NCBI RefSeq assembly: GCF_009917385.1
Contig: NZ_QWLJ01000043.1
Location: forward strand, 1 to 41,524
Origin: Roseburia sp. 1XD42-34
GTDB taxonomy: Bacteria > Bacillota > Bacilli > Bacillales > Amphibacillaceae
Length of the DNA: 41,524 nt
Direction of reading: 5' to 3'
In this document: positions 1-8,355 of the stretch, in pieces
Layout: every line of letters starts with the position of its first letter
Numbering within the stretch: position 1 is the stretch's first letter
The notes under the pieces: model-generated
Seen by the model: the letters and a program-made list of their open reading frames with translations, nothing else
Told to the model about the DNA's origin: nothing
Databases searched by the model: none
Position numbers and translations under genes: made by a program

Positions 1-23
1 ATTGATTTTTTTCAACAAAAATC

Positions 24-51
24 TTGATTTTTTCTCAAAAACGCTTATAAT
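24..51 (+). promoter_or_regulatory. Sigma-A-like promoter upstream of 5S rRNA
   Basis: TTGATT at 24-29 and TATAAT at 46-51 are separated by 16 bases, close to the vegetative sigma-A consensus. The site lies about 40 bases before the 5S gene, so the 5S-tRNA array may be transcribed independently of any rRNA operon upstream of the window. No 23S sequence is recognisable in the first 90 bases. Inferred from sequence only. Confidence 0.55.
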
Positions 52-92
52 AAGGTTTGTGCCTATTTTTTAGCACACAACGACAGAAACTT

Positions 93-211
93 TGTCTGGT
101 AGTAATGGCGGAGAGGTCACACCTGTTCCCATGCCGAACACAGAAGTTAAGCTCTCCAGCGCCGATGGTAGTTGGGGCTTTGCCCCTGCAAGAGTAGGAC
201 GCCGCCAGGCA
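93..211 (+). rRNA. rrf: 5S ribosomal RNA
   Basis: The conserved 5S core is present (gaggtcacacctgttcccat, cgaacacagaagttaagctc, gagtaggacgccgcc). Helix I pairs G94-T100 with G204-C210, which sets the ends to within one or two bases. The 5S RNA is part of the central protuberance of the large ribosomal subunit. A tRNA array follows directly, as in many Bacillaceae rRNA operons. Confidence 0.95.
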
Positions 212-233
212 TTGTAATTCTAATTGGTATCAT

Positions 234-308
234 TCCACAGTAGCTCAGTGGTAGAGCAATCGGCTGTTAACCGATCGGTCGTAGGTTCGAATCCTACCTG
301 TGGAGCCA
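234..308 (+). tRNA. tRNA-Asn (GTT)
   Basis: Cloverleaf with a 7-bp acceptor stem TCCACAG/CTGTGGA, anticodon GTT at 266-268, T-arm GGTTCGAATCC and encoded CCA. First tRNA after the 5S gene, matching the start of the B. subtilis trnD order. Confidence 0.97.
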
Positions 309-310
309 AT

Positions 311-402
311 GGAGAGCTGTCCGAGTGGCCGAAGGAGCACGATTGGAAATCGTGTAGGCCGTTACCGCGGCCTCGAGGGTTCGAATCCCTCGCTCTCCGC
401 CA
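311..402 (+). tRNA. tRNA-Ser (GGA)
   Basis: Class II tRNA with a long variable arm. Acceptor GGAGAGC pairs with GCTCTCC, the anticodon GGA is at 345-347, and CCA is encoded. It starts two bases after tRNA-Asn, so the two are cotranscribed. Confidence 0.97.
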
Positions 403-423
403 CTATTATGTAAATTTCATATT

Positions 424-498
424 GGCCCGTTGGTCAAGCGGTTAAGACACCGCCCTTTCACGGCGGTAACACGGGTTCGAATCCCGTACGGGTCACCA
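424..498 (+). tRNA. tRNA-Glu (TTC)
   Basis: Acceptor GGCCCGT pairs with ACGGGTC, including one G-U pair. The anticodon loop reads ctTTCac, giving anticodon TTC. CCA is encoded at 496-498. Confidence 0.97.
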
Positions 499-503
499 TT
501 TCA

Positions 504-579
504 GGAGGATTAGCTCAGCTGGGAGAGCACTTGCCTTACAAGCAAGGGGTCGCAGGTTCGAGCCCTGCATCCTCCACCA
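504..579 (+). tRNA. tRNA-Val (TAC)
   Basis: Acceptor GGAGGAT/ATCCTCC, anticodon loop ctTACaa, encoded CCA. An 83-base gap containing a promoter-like site follows it, the largest gap in the array. Confidence 0.97.
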
Positions 580-600
580 GTAGGGAATAGTCTAAAACGC

Positions 601-629
601 TTGAAACTTCATTTTGTATCTTATATACT
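601..629 (+). promoter_or_regulatory. Internal promoter in the tRNA array
   Basis: TTGAAA at 601-606 and TATACT at 624-629, spaced by 17 bases, lie in the 83-base gap between tRNA-Val and the initiator tRNA. The site would let the last ten tRNAs be transcribed separately. No terminator is seen before it. Confidence 0.55.
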
Positions 630-662
630 GTCTTATAGGCGGTTTAGTGGATATAATTATAT

Positions 663-739
<77 letters not shown>

Positions 740-763
740 ATCTTATTATAAGATAGATGTTTT

Positions 764-840
764 GGTCCGGTAGTTCAGTTGGTTAGAATGCCTGCCTGTC
801 ACGCAGGAGGTCGCGGGTTCGAGTCCCGTCCGGACCGCCA
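764..840 (+). tRNA. tRNA-Asp (GTC)
   Basis: Acceptor GGTCCGG/CCGGACC, discriminator G, anticodon loop ctGTCac, encoded CCA. Confidence 0.97.
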
Positions 841-877
841 CTTTAAAATGAGTTTGACTTTTATACATAAAACAAAT

Positions 878-953
878 GGCTCGATAGCTCAGTCGGTAGA
901 GCAAGGGACTGAAAATCCCTGTGTCGGCGGTTCGATTCCGTCTCGAGCCACCA
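878..953 (+). tRNA. tRNA-Phe (GAA)
   Basis: Acceptor GGCTCGA/TCGAGCC, anticodon loop ctGAAaa, encoded CCA. In B. subtilis trnD a tRNA-Thr follows; here tRNA-Tyr follows directly. Confidence 0.97.
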
Positions 954-971
954 TTTTTGTTTCAACATAGT

Positions 972-1056
972 GGAGGGGTAGCGAAGTGGCTAAACGCGGC
1001 GGACTGTAAATCCGCTCCCTCAGGGTTCGGGAGTTCGAATCTCTCCCCCTCCACCA
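972..1056 (+). tRNA. tRNA-Tyr (GTA)
   Basis: Class II tRNA of 85 nt with a long variable arm, acceptor GGAGGGG/CCCCTCC, anticodon loop ctGTAaa, encoded CCA. Confidence 0.97.
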
Positions 1057-1068
1057 TTTTTTGCATAT

Positions 1069-1142
1069 AGGGGTATAGTTTAATGGTAAAACGAAGGTCT
1101 CCAAAACCTTTGATGTGGGTTCGATTCCTACTACCCCTGCCA
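1069..1142 (+). tRNA. tRNA-Trp (CCA)
   Basis: Acceptor AGGGGTA/TACCCCT, discriminator G, anticodon loop ctCCAaa, encoded CCA end. Confidence 0.97.
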
Positions 1143-1151
1143 ACTAAATAT

Positions 1152-1225
1152 GGCGGCCGTGGCGAAGTGGTTAACGCACCGGATTGTGGCTCCGGCATAC
1201 GTGGGTTCGATCCCCACCGGTCGCC
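1152..1225 (+). tRNA. tRNA-His (GTG)
   Basis: Anticodon GTG. The acceptor has the extra G(-1):C73 pair typical of tRNA-His, 8 bp in all (G1152-G1159 with C1218-C1225). The bases after C1225 are cttttt, so CCA is not encoded and must be added by the CCA-adding enzyme. Confidence 0.95.
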
Positions 1226-1237
1226 CTTTTTGTATAT

Positions 1238-1312
1238 TGGGCCATAGCCAAGCGGTAAGGCATCGGGTTTTGATCCCGTGTACCCTAGGTTCGAATCCTA
1301 GTGGCCCAGCCA
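1238..1312 (+). tRNA. tRNA-Gln (TTG)
   Basis: Acceptor TGGGCCA/TGGCCCA, discriminator G, anticodon loop ttTTGat, encoded CCA. Confidence 0.97.
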
Positions 1313-1316
1313 TTAA

Positions 1317-1391
1317 GCGGAAGTAGTTCAGTGGTAGAACACCACCTTGCCAAGGTGGGGGTCGCGGGTTCGAATCCCGTCTTCCGCTCCA
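1317..1391 (+). tRNA. tRNA-Gly (GCC)
   Basis: Acceptor GCGGAAG/CTTCCGC, anticodon loop ttGCCaa, encoded CCA. Four bases separate it from tRNA-Gln. Confidence 0.97.
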
Positions 1392-1405
1392 ATTCTATAT
1401 TTAAT

Positions 1406-1479
<74 letters not shown>

Positions 1480-1488
1480 ATATACTAT

Positions 1489-1573
1489 GCCGGTGTGGCG
1501 GAATTGGCAGACGCGCGGGATTCAAAATCCCGTTCCCTCTTTGGGAGTGTCGGTTCGACCCCGACCACCGGTA
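1489..1573 (+). tRNA. tRNA-Leu (CAA)
   Basis: Class II tRNA with a long variable arm. Acceptor GCCGGTG/CACCGGT, anticodon loop ttCAAaa. The sequence after the discriminator A1573 is tttttaa, so CCA is not encoded. Last tRNA of the array; B. subtilis trnD has a second tRNA-Leu here. Truncated, AT-rich genes start just downstream. Confidence 0.95.
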
Positions 1574-1687
1574 TTTTTAATGTTGATATGACGATGTTCT
1601 AACTGAGTTTATTCGTTAGGATTTCGTTTTTTTTGCGTTGTATATAACATAGTACGTGCAAAATATTCAGTAAATTATTACAATTCC

Positions 1688-1873
1688 TTGAGTGGCAATC
1701 CATTAGTAAAAAGTATTGAGATGTATAATTATAAAACAAGTAACAAGCCTAAAAATGCTTATGATCGATTGGTTTACATAATAACTGCAGATCAAGACAG
1801 AAATGCAATTATTAGGTTTTTGGATAATGTGAAAAAGACTAAAATAACTATTAGTGAGGAGGCAGGCCATTGA
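1688..1873 (+). pseudogene. Gene remnant of unknown function after the tRNA array
   Basis: A 61-codon frame starting at TTG and stopping at 1871-1873. The frame stays open upstream of 1688 for at least 25 codons without a good start or Shine-Dalgarno site, so this looks like the C-terminal tail of a longer gene cut at the tRNA-Leu boundary. The tail is charged (YDRLVYIITADQDR is a typical stretch) and I do not recognise the family. Its stop overlaps the TTG start of the threonine aldolase remnant by four bases (TTGA), and GAGGAGG lies in its last codons, so the two were once translationally coupled. Confidence 0.4.
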
Positions 1874-2761
1874 TAGAACTAAGAAGTGATACTTTTACAT
1901 TACCTTCAAGAGAAATGCTCGAATCTATATTAGAAACAAAGTTGGGTGATAATGTTTACAATGAAGATACAGCGAAGAAAGTGATATTTTCATATATGAA
2001 GCTGGCGGGGCGTCTGGAAGTGGTGGTGTTATTTATGAACCAATTACAACAAATGAAAAAGGTGAAATGGATTTAGCAAAAATAGAAGCAAAATTAAACC
2101 TTGATTTTTCCGATCCACAATATGCTAAAGAAACCCCTCACAATAGAATGGGAGGGATACACTTTTTTTTAGAATATCTAAAGGAATTGTATAGTATCTC
2201 AAGGAGATTTGGTGTACTTATACATATGGATGGGGCTAGAATTTTTAATGCAGCAATTTCTTTAGATATTGAAGCTTCAGAAATAAGTCAGTATGCTGAT
2301 TCAATACAATTTTGTTTGTCAAAAGGGCTTGGTGCACCTATAGGGTCTCTTGTAGTGGGAAAAAAGAAGTTCATTAATAAAATATATTATCATAGAAAAA
2401 TGTTGGCAGGGGGAATGAGGCAATCTGGTATTATTGCTGCTCCAGGAATCTATGCATTAAATAATAGAATTGATAGACTGAAAGAAGATCATGAGAATGC
2501 ATTTTATTTTGCAAAAAAATAAGTAATATAAAAGGCATAAGATGTGATATTAAAAAAGTAAAGACAAATACTGTTATATTTAATCTGAAAAATGAATATA
2601 TTAATGTTAACGATTTTATCAAAAAAGCATAGGAAAAGGGCTTAAATATCAGTGAGATTGGAAATCATAATCTAAGAGTTGTAACCTATTATAGTATTAC
2701 TAAAAAGATACTTGAAGATGCGGTTGAAAAAATTAAAGAAGTACTTAAAGAATATGAATAA
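1870..2761 (+). pseudogene. Low-specificity L-threonine aldolase, degraded
   Basis: Beta-eliminating lyase family, PLP-dependent cleavage of threonine to glycine and acetaldehyde. The N-terminus (IELRSDTFTLPSREMLE) starts at TTG 1870 behind GAGGAGG. Near 1985 the reading jumps, with a frame change, to the YEAGGASGSGG segment; the segment expected between, which carries part of the PLP site, is missing. The second frame runs to 2522 and keeps the PLP-lysine region (FCLSKGLGAPIGS). A further frameshift at the poly-A run near 2514-2520 leads into a third frame, which has a TAG at 2630-2632 before the natural end at 2761. One deletion, two frame changes and one stop make it non-functional. Confidence 0.85.
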
Positions 2762-2787
2762 AATCTTTGGTTGAATTTACAAAAGCC

Positions 2788-2834
2788 ACCTACTGATAAT
2801 GGTATCTATACATATTTGTAGGTTTTATTTTTTA
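2788..2834 (+). terminator. Hairpin with T-run before the MFS gene
   Basis: ACCTAC at 2788-2793 pairs with GTAGGT at 2818-2823, followed by TTTATTTTTT. It fits a terminator for the broken aldolase gene. Because it sits in the leader of an efflux-pump gene it could instead be an attenuator. Confidence 0.45.
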
Positions 2835-2900
2835 AATTTTTTTTATCTTATAAATATGGTAGTATTATTATACATTTAATCTTAGGAACGGAGGGGGTTT

Positions 2901-4184
2901 ATGGGTAATTCAAGCATTCTTACGCCACTAAAGGACAAAAGATTTAGACGATTTTATTCAATGCAATTGCTTTCAGACTTGGGAAATTGGTTGGATTTTA
3001 CTCTTTTGATTCTTCTAATCAGCTATCAATGGGGACTAGGTGAAATTGCGGTTGCATCATATATTATTGTATATGGTCTTCCTTGGATTATTATTGGTCC
3101 ATTTGCAAGTGTTTTTGTTGATAGATGGTCAAAAAAGAAGGTCTTTATAGTAACATTATCTTTGAGAATATTAGTTGTATTATCATATATAATTGCCCCC
3201 AATATTTACATTTTATTAACATTAGTTTTTATTAAGGGTATTTTAGCCTCACTCTTTGATCCAGCTAGACAAGTGACCATAAAAATCCTTATTGAAGCTA
3301 TACATCTTTCTAAAGCTGTAGCATTAACTCAGCTTTCACTAAATTCAATGAAAGTTATTGGGCCATCTTTAAGTGGGCTTCTTGTTGCCATTATTGGCTT
3401 TAAAACTACACTAATAATAGAAGCATTACTATTTTTATTTGCTTTACTTTTTGCCTTGGCAATAAAAATCCCTAGCCAGAATAATGAAAATGAATCTTCA
3501 CCTATGCAAAAGGCAAAAAAATCTAAATTTATAGATGAACTAAAAGAAGGATTTAGTTACATAATCAAAAATAAAAAGTTATTATTAACTATAATTACAA
3601 CTGCTTTATCGTTTTTTATTATTTTTCTTTATGATGGACTAATTGTTTTCCTCTCTCAAGATATAGGATTAAGTGAAGCCCATTTTGGTTTTTTAATTTC
3701 TTTTGTAGGATTTGGGGCTATAACTGGTTCTTTGTTATTAGGACAGTTTTCTTTCTGGAAACCTAAACCCCTTACAACAGTTTTATTAAGTTTTCTAGGT
3801 TCTGGGATTGTAATCTTCCTAATGGGCGTGGGGGCATATTTTCCAAAATATTTTCCCGTCTTTGTTTTCTTTATTTTTGCTATAATAATTGGTGCATTAA
3901 ATGGAACCCAAAATGTTGGATATGGTTTTATTTTACAAAAGGAAACGCCTAGTTATATGCTTGGTAGAGTAAGTTCTGTTGCACAAGGCTTGCAAAACTT
4001 TACGATGCTAAGTGCTCCTTTAATAGGAGCTTTTATTTCTAGATTGTCAAATGTGAATGCAGTCTTTATTTTAGCAGGTACATTAGCAATTGTTATATCC
4101 ACAATAGTATTATTTATTACAAAAATTAGAGATTATGATTCCAATAGTAAAGAAGAACTTTATCAACATCAAAGCAATATATAG
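2901..4184 (+). CDS. MFS transporter, macrolide-efflux (DHA3) type
   Basis: A 427-residue integral membrane protein with about 12 hydrophobic segments, of the DHA3 drug:proton antiporter branch of the major facilitator superfamily, the group that includes Mef-type macrolide pumps. The loop motif between TM2 and TM3 (VFVDRWSKKK, D74-R75) is the MFS motif A equivalent. A charged central loop near residues 190-215 separates the two six-helix halves. The ATG follows a strong GGAGGGGG site. The gene is AT-rich and sits between a wrecked aldolase gene and an IS3 remnant, which suggests acquired DNA. The substrate cannot be told from sequence. Confidence 0.85.
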   Translation: MGNSSILTPLKDKRFRRFYSMQLLSDLGNWLDFTLLILLISYQWGLGEIAVASYIIVYGLPWIIIGPFASVFVDRWSKKKVFIVTLSLRILVVLSYIIAPNIYILLTLVFIKGILASLFDPARQVTIKILIEAIHLSKAVALTQLSLNSMKVIGPSLSGLLVAIIGFKTTLIIEALLFLFALLFALAIKIPSQNNENESSPMQKAKKSKFIDELKEGFSYIIKNKKLLLTIITTALSFFIIFLYDGLIVFLSQDIGLSEAHFGFLISFVGFGAITGSLLLGQFSFWKPKPLTTVLLSFLGSGIVIFLMGVGAYFPKYFPVFVFFIFAIIIGALNGTQNVGYGFILQKETPSYMLGRVSSVAQGLQNFTMLSAPLIGAFISRLSNVNAVFILAGTLAIVISTIVLFITKIRDYDSNSKEELYQHQSNI

Positions 4185-4678
4185 TACCAGGGATTATAAC
4201 ATTTTAACAATTTTAATAATATATAGAATTGTGGTATAATAAAATCTCTAAATAAGTAACCAATAATAAATAAAATTAAATACAAAATGTGAGGACTTGC
4301 AATACACAAATTTTGCTTAAAAATGAATATAAGTGTAACAAAAGGTAACAAGAATAAATAATAAAATAAACCACGAGAAATCAATGTTCTTAAAAAGTGA
4401 GCTTAACAATTGAAATACGGATTAACCTCCTAAATTTGGACAAAACTACTCTTAACTAACTTACAATTAGAAATTCGCTATTTTCATGAATTACCTACAC
4501 TTTGTCCTTCTAGGATTATAGCCAATACTACCACTCCACCAAGGGGGAAGGCTTTGCCCTTCACTACGCTTCGCCCTTGATTCCATGCCAACATTGACAT
4601 GTTTTAAGGCAGTACAGAAGCAAGAAAAATTGAGCGGGGGAATAAACCCGTATTTTATATATATCTTCTTCTCTTTAT
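4185..4678. other. Gene-free spacer with extended -10-like site and IS debris
   Basis: No convincing gene. A TGGTATAAT box (TATAAT at 4235-4240) looks like an extended -10 promoter on the plus strand, but only a 12-codon peptide frame (4323-4361) follows. A GC-richer block at about 4530-4600 with repeated cttcgccctt-like motifs probably belongs to the degraded insertion sequence next to it. Confidence 0.4.
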
Positions 4679-4807
4679 TTAACTCATAAAATCATTTGGT
4701 GCTAAGTCATCAATGCTTGAATGAATGCATGATGATTGTAAATAGTTCATGAAGTTTGTAATCGCTTTATATACTTCTCCATAGGTTGCAAACTCGAATC
4801 GGGACAT
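4679..4807 (-). pseudogene. IS3-family transposase C-terminus, degraded
   Basis: On the minus strand from ATG 4807 to TAA 4679 the translation is MSRFEFATYGEVYKAITNFM, then a scrambled stretch, then IHSSIDDLAPNDFMS. It matches the end of IS3-family (IS150-like) DDE transposases, where a NYYNHHRIHSSID-like motif is usual. One inserted and one deleted base garble exactly that motif. No full transposase or inverted repeats remain, so this is a dead remnant. Confidence 0.7.
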
Positions 4808-4875
4808 TTTACATCTTGAGTGAATATTTGCATAGGTCATAAACTGAAATTTTAAAAAACAAAAAGGAGAGAGAA

Positions 4876-5502
4876 ATGACTAATATCATACTGCTATTTT
4901 CGTCCTTAGCTTCCGGCTATCTTTTAGGTAGCCTTAACTCTGCTGTGATGGTTGGCAAAATATATGGAAAGGACATAAGGAGCTGTGGAAGTAGAAACGC
5001 CGGGCTTACCAATACTCTGAGGGTATTAGGTAAAACTGCTGCAGTATTTGTTCTTGTCGGAGATATATTAAAGGGAGTAATAGCCTGCTTTATAGGTCTG
5101 ATTTTCTTTGAAGTTTACTTTTATACGGGAGAGGCTCAAGATAATGTAAGCCTTTTAATCGCGGGATTAGGAGCAGCTATTGGGCATAACTGGCCTTTAT
5201 TTTTTAAATTTAAAGGAGGTAAGGGAGCATTAACATCAGTGTCTGTAATGTTTGTGGTTGATTGGGTTATGGCTCTTTTATGTCTTGTTTTTTTTATATT
5301 AATAGTAGCTTTCACACGGTATGTATCTTTAGGAACAATTAGTGCTACTGGGTTTATTGCGGTTGTTTCATTTATTCCGGTTTTTGGACATACTTTTTAT
5401 TTTAATATATTTGTCTGTTTAATGGCTGCCATGATTATTATGAAACACAGGGAAAATATACAAAGGTTACTTTCAGGAAGAGAAAATAAACTCATATTTT
5501 GA
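4876..5502 (+). CDS. plsY: PlsY-type glycerol-3-phosphate acyltransferase
   Basis: A 208-residue membrane enzyme that transfers the acyl group from acyl-phosphate to glycerol-3-phosphate, the first step of bacterial phospholipid synthesis. The three PlsY motifs are present: GSLNSAVMVGKI with GSRNAGLTN (residues 18-47), the phosphate-binding loop GHNWPLFFKFKGGKG (103-117), and a C-terminal HRENIQRLLSGRE. About five membrane segments and a usual length of about 200 residues. ATG behind AAAAGGAGAGAG. It follows the IS3 remnant and stands alone, so it may be a second, accessory copy rather than the housekeeping gene. Confidence 0.88.
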   Translation: MTNIILLFSSLASGYLLGSLNSAVMVGKIYGKDIRSCGSRNAGLTNTLRVLGKTAAVFVLVGDILKGVIACFIGLIFFEVYFYTGEAQDNVSLLIAGLGAAIGHNWPLFFKFKGGKGALTSVSVMFVVDWVMALLCLVFFILIVAFTRYVSLGTISATGFIAVVSFIPVFGHTFYFNIFVCLMAAMIIMKHRENIQRLLSGRENKLIF

Positions 5503-5605
5503 TTTTAATGGTAGTGGAATTATCATTCTTGGTTGTTTAACATTTACCAAAAATTAAAAATATGAGCCTTTGGATTATGTTAAGTGAATTTAATTAACAA
5601 GCAAT

Positions 5606-6385
5606 TCAACTCGTCTTCCGATAAACCCCAGGAGATACGCCGTACACTTTTTTAAAAACACGGTGGAAATACGGATATGCTCCGAATCCACAGTTTTCAG
5701 CGATATGTTCCAATGTCATGTTCGTGTACTTCATTTGATCAATAGCAGCACCTAGACGAATTTCCTGTGCATATTCGATCATCGTTTTATTAGTGTATTG
5801 CTTAAATAAATGCACAGAGCGAGAGACGCTTAATTCGGCATGGTTAGCGACGTCATCAACAGTAAAGCCAGTTGTAGCATTTTCTTCAATATAGCGCATC
5901 ATTTTTGTTACAACAAAGGGCCTTGAATGGGCAGCTTGATCTTTTATTGCTCGTTCAATTAAAAGACAAAGGCTGCGCAATAAATAATCCATTAGTTCAT
6001 CATTTTTATCAGAAATAGGTCTGCGTTTTTCTGCAACTAAATACCTCCACAAAGAAACAATTTTATCTGTTAAGTCAATTTTTATGTTAGCTGGTTTGTT
6101 AAAGCAATCCCACCACTCATTTACCCATTCACCAGAAAAAAGAATGTGATAGTCGCCACTTGTTTGACCGCCTTCAATCGATAATTGATAGTATTCTCCA
6201 GGAGCAACAAGGATAAGGTCTCCTTTCTCTAAATGTATTTTTTTGTTTTTTACTACTGCTTGGCTAACACCTTCTGTCTGAAGGCGAAATAAATACGACT
6301 CGGGTCCGTTTTCATGTGTCGAAAAGTAGCCATTTGTATGATAGGCGTAACCACAATACCTGATTTTTATCATCATATCACTCAT
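5606..6385 (-). CDS. AraC-family transcriptional regulator
   Basis: A 259-residue protein with an N-terminal cupin-type sensor domain (about residues 10-140) and a C-terminal double helix-turn-helix (about 160-257). The second HTH contains the AraC signature (IAENCGFGAYPYFHRVFKKV followed by YGVSPGVYRK). It is transcribed away from the sugar-catabolism genes that start at 6545, the usual arrangement for a local activator, so it probably binds the 160-bp divergent region and responds to the sugar those enzymes use. The ligand is unknown. Confidence 0.9.
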   Translation of the reverse strand: MSDMMIKIRYCGYAYHTNGYFSTHENGPESYLFRLQTEGVSQAVVKNKKIHLEKGDLILVAPGEYYQLSIEGGQTSGDYHILFSGEWVNEWWDCFNKPANIKIDLTDKIVSLWRYLVAEKRRPISDKNDELMDYLLRSLCLLIERAIKDQAAHSRPFVVTKMMRYIEENATTGFTVDDVANHAELSVSRSVHLFKQYTNKTMIEYAQEIRLGAAIDQMKYTNMTLEHIAENCGFGAYPYFHRVFKKVYGVSPGVYRKTS

Positions 6386-6458
6386 TTCGTAGCAAAATAG
6401 TCCATGTTTCTATTATATCGTTGATACCCAATTTAGAACAGGTAAGATAAGATGAATA

Positions 6459-6483
6459 TAGATATAATATTTATCCATATCTA
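6459..6483. promoter_or_regulatory. Inverted repeat in the divergent AraC/sugar region
   Basis: TAGATAT at 6459-6465 and ATATCTA at 6477-6483 form a 7-bp inverted repeat with an 11-base spacer, midway between the divergent genes. AT-rich palindromes arise by chance, so operator function is a guess. Confidence 0.3.
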
Positions 6484-6544
6484 CTATATTTATAATTAGA
6501 TAGGCAATTTGGTTATTTTAATGGTCTATGAAGGAGTGGTTTAA

Positions 6545-7573
6545 TTGAAACTATTACGTGTAGGCATCATTGGGTGCGGAAATATTTTTCCCATGCATGC
6601 CCAATCTGTTTTGGAAAGAGATGATGCAGAAATAGTTGCTGTTTGTGATAGTAAAGAAGACAGAGTGAATGCGAAGGCTGAGAAACATCAGTGTGCAGCT
6701 TATACCAATTATTTGGAAATGCTTAAAGTAGAAGACTTGGATGTCGTTCATATTTGCTTACCCCATCATTTGCATGCACCTGTGGCAATCGAGGCTGCCA
6801 AGCGGAAAATTCACATCCTTACCGAAAAGCCGATGTCAATTAGCTATGCAGATGCTGTTGCCATGGTTGAGGCTGCAGAAGAAAACAATGTGACTCTAGG
6901 TGTTATTTTTCAAAACCGTTATAACCCAGGTTCGCGTTTAATTAAAGAAATGTTAATGAATGGAGAATTAGGAGCTATTAAGTCTGGCAAACTATCTGTT
7001 ACTTGGGATCGTTCGGATGCTTACTATCAAAATAGTGATTGGAAAGGAACTTGGGAAATGGAAGGTGGAGGCGTTATTATCGATCAAGCCATCCATACGA
7101 TGGACCTTATGCGTTGGTTTGTAGATAGTGAAATAAAGTACGTAGATGCCAATATTAGTAATCGAGCACATGAGATAATAGAAGTGGAAGATGCGGCCGA
7201 AGGGGTTATTGCTTATCAAAATGGAGTTGTGACTGCTTTTCATGCTATCAACTATTATTCATACGATGCTCCGGTTGAGATCGAGCTTCACTGTGAACAT
7301 GGAATTGCGAAAATGATTGCCGATAAAGCGCATATTAAGCTTTATGATGGTAGAGAATTTATTGCGGATAACAATCCCCAAGAGACATTTCACTATGATT
7401 CTGGGGCAAAGGGTTATTGGGGTGTTAGCCATGTGAAGCAAATAAATAATTTCTATAATTCTATTCGTGATCACACAGCCCCTGAAATCACTGGTGAAGA
7501 GGCATTAAAAACGCAAAAAATGATTGCTGCGGTTTACGAATCCGGAAGAAAAAAAGCACGCGTGACTTTTTAA
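6545..7573 (+). CDS. Gfo/Idh/MocA-family oxidoreductase
   Basis: A 342-residue NAD(P)-dependent sugar or polyol dehydrogenase. The N-terminal Rossmann fold has GIIGCGNIFPMHA (residues 8-20), the TEKP motif with the conserved lysine is at residues 93-96, and a GGGVIIDQAIHTMDLMRW segment supplies the D-x3-H pair of the active site. The TTG start is chosen because GAAGGAGTGG lies about 8 bases upstream and the frame begins directly with the Rossmann strand. First gene of a set with a ThuA-like protein, a second dehydrogenase and a TIM-barrel isomerase, so it likely oxidises a hexose or glycoside intermediate. The substrate is not determined. Confidence 0.9.
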   Translation: MKLLRVGIIGCGNIFPMHAQSVLERDDAEIVAVCDSKEDRVNAKAEKHQCAAYTNYLEMLKVEDLDVVHICLPHHLHAPVAIEAAKRKIHILTEKPMSISYADAVAMVEAAEENNVTLGVIFQNRYNPGSRLIKEMLMNGELGAIKSGKLSVTWDRSDAYYQNSDWKGTWEMEGGGVIIDQAIHTMDLMRWFVDSEIKYVDANISNRAHEIIEVEDAAEGVIAYQNGVVTAFHAINYYSYDAPVEIELHCEHGIAKMIADKAHIKLYDGREFIADNNPQETFHYDSGAKGYWGVSHVKQINNFYNSIRDHTAPEITGEEALKTQKMIAAVYESGRKKARVTF

Positions 7574-7603
7574 AGCAATTTTAAAAACCAAGGAGGAAAT
7601 GAT

Positions 7604-8323
7604 ATGCAAGTTGTTGTTTGGAATGAAAATCGTCATGAAAAAACAAATCCAGTCGTAGCGAATATTTATCCTGAAGGTATCCACGGAGCAATTGCTGCGT
7701 TTTTAAAAGAAGATGAAATCGAAGTGAAAACAGCAACCTTAGATGAAGCAGAGCACGGGCTGACAGAAGAAGTTTTACAGCAAACAGATGTCCTTGTCTG
7801 GTGGGGGCATCAGGCGCATGATGAAGTGGAAGATCGAATTGTTGAAAAAGTTTATCAACGAGTGTTGGAAGGTATGGGGCTAGTTGTCTTGCATTCAGCT
7901 CATTTTTCTAAGATTTTTAAGAAATTAATGGGTACAACTTGTGATCTGAAATGGCGTGAAGCAGATGACAAAGAGCGCTTATGGGTAGTAGACCCAAGTC
8001 ATCCAATTACAGAAGGTTTAGGGGAATACATTGAATTAGAGAAGGAAGAAATGTACGGGGAGCATTTTGATATTCCTGCACCGGATCAATTAATTTTTCT
8101 AAGCTGGTTTGAAGGTGGCGAAGTTTTCCGTAGTGGTGCAACGTATCAACGTGGGAAGGGGAGGATCTTTTATTTCCGACCTGGTCATGAAACATATCCT
8201 ACTTACTATAACAAAGAAATTCAGACGGTAATTAAAAATGGTGTGAAGTGGGTCAGCCCTGCTAGTACACCAACACCCACGTATGGAAATGTGAAAGCGC
8301 TTGAAGATATTACGAAAAAATAA
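7604..8323 (+). CDS. ThuA-like domain protein (sugar utilization)
   Basis: A 239-residue cytoplasmic protein of the ThuA family (class I glutamine-amidotransferase-like fold), found beside Gfo/Idh/MocA dehydrogenases in trehalose, keto-disaccharide and related sugar pathways. Recognisable parts are VVWNENRHEK at the N-terminus, VLVWWGHQAHDEV, LVVLHSAHFSKIFKKLMGT and the C-terminal GRIFYFRPGHETYPTY. ATG follows AAGGAGG by eight bases. It lies 30 bases after the first dehydrogenase and about 30 before the second, so all are probably one transcript. The catalytic role of the family is not fully settled; a part in 3-keto-sugar processing is likely from context. Confidence 0.85.
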   Translation: MQVVVWNENRHEKTNPVVANIYPEGIHGAIAAFLKEDEIEVKTATLDEAEHGLTEEVLQQTDVLVWWGHQAHDEVEDRIVEKVYQRVLEGMGLVVLHSAHFSKIFKKLMGTTCDLKWREADDKERLWVVDPSHPITEGLGEYIELEKEEMYGEHFDIPAPDQLIFLSWFEGGEVFRSGATYQRGKGRIFYFRPGHETYPTYYNKEIQTVIKNGVKWVSPASTPTPTYGNVKALEDITKK

Positions 8324-8355
8324 CTTGGTGAGAATGAAAACAAGGAGTGGAAACG

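Noticed and set aside
4169..4384. 71-codon hydrophobic frame on the minus strand
   Set aside because: It overlaps the end of the MFS gene, lies in very AT-rich DNA where such frames arise by chance, and has no recognised homology.
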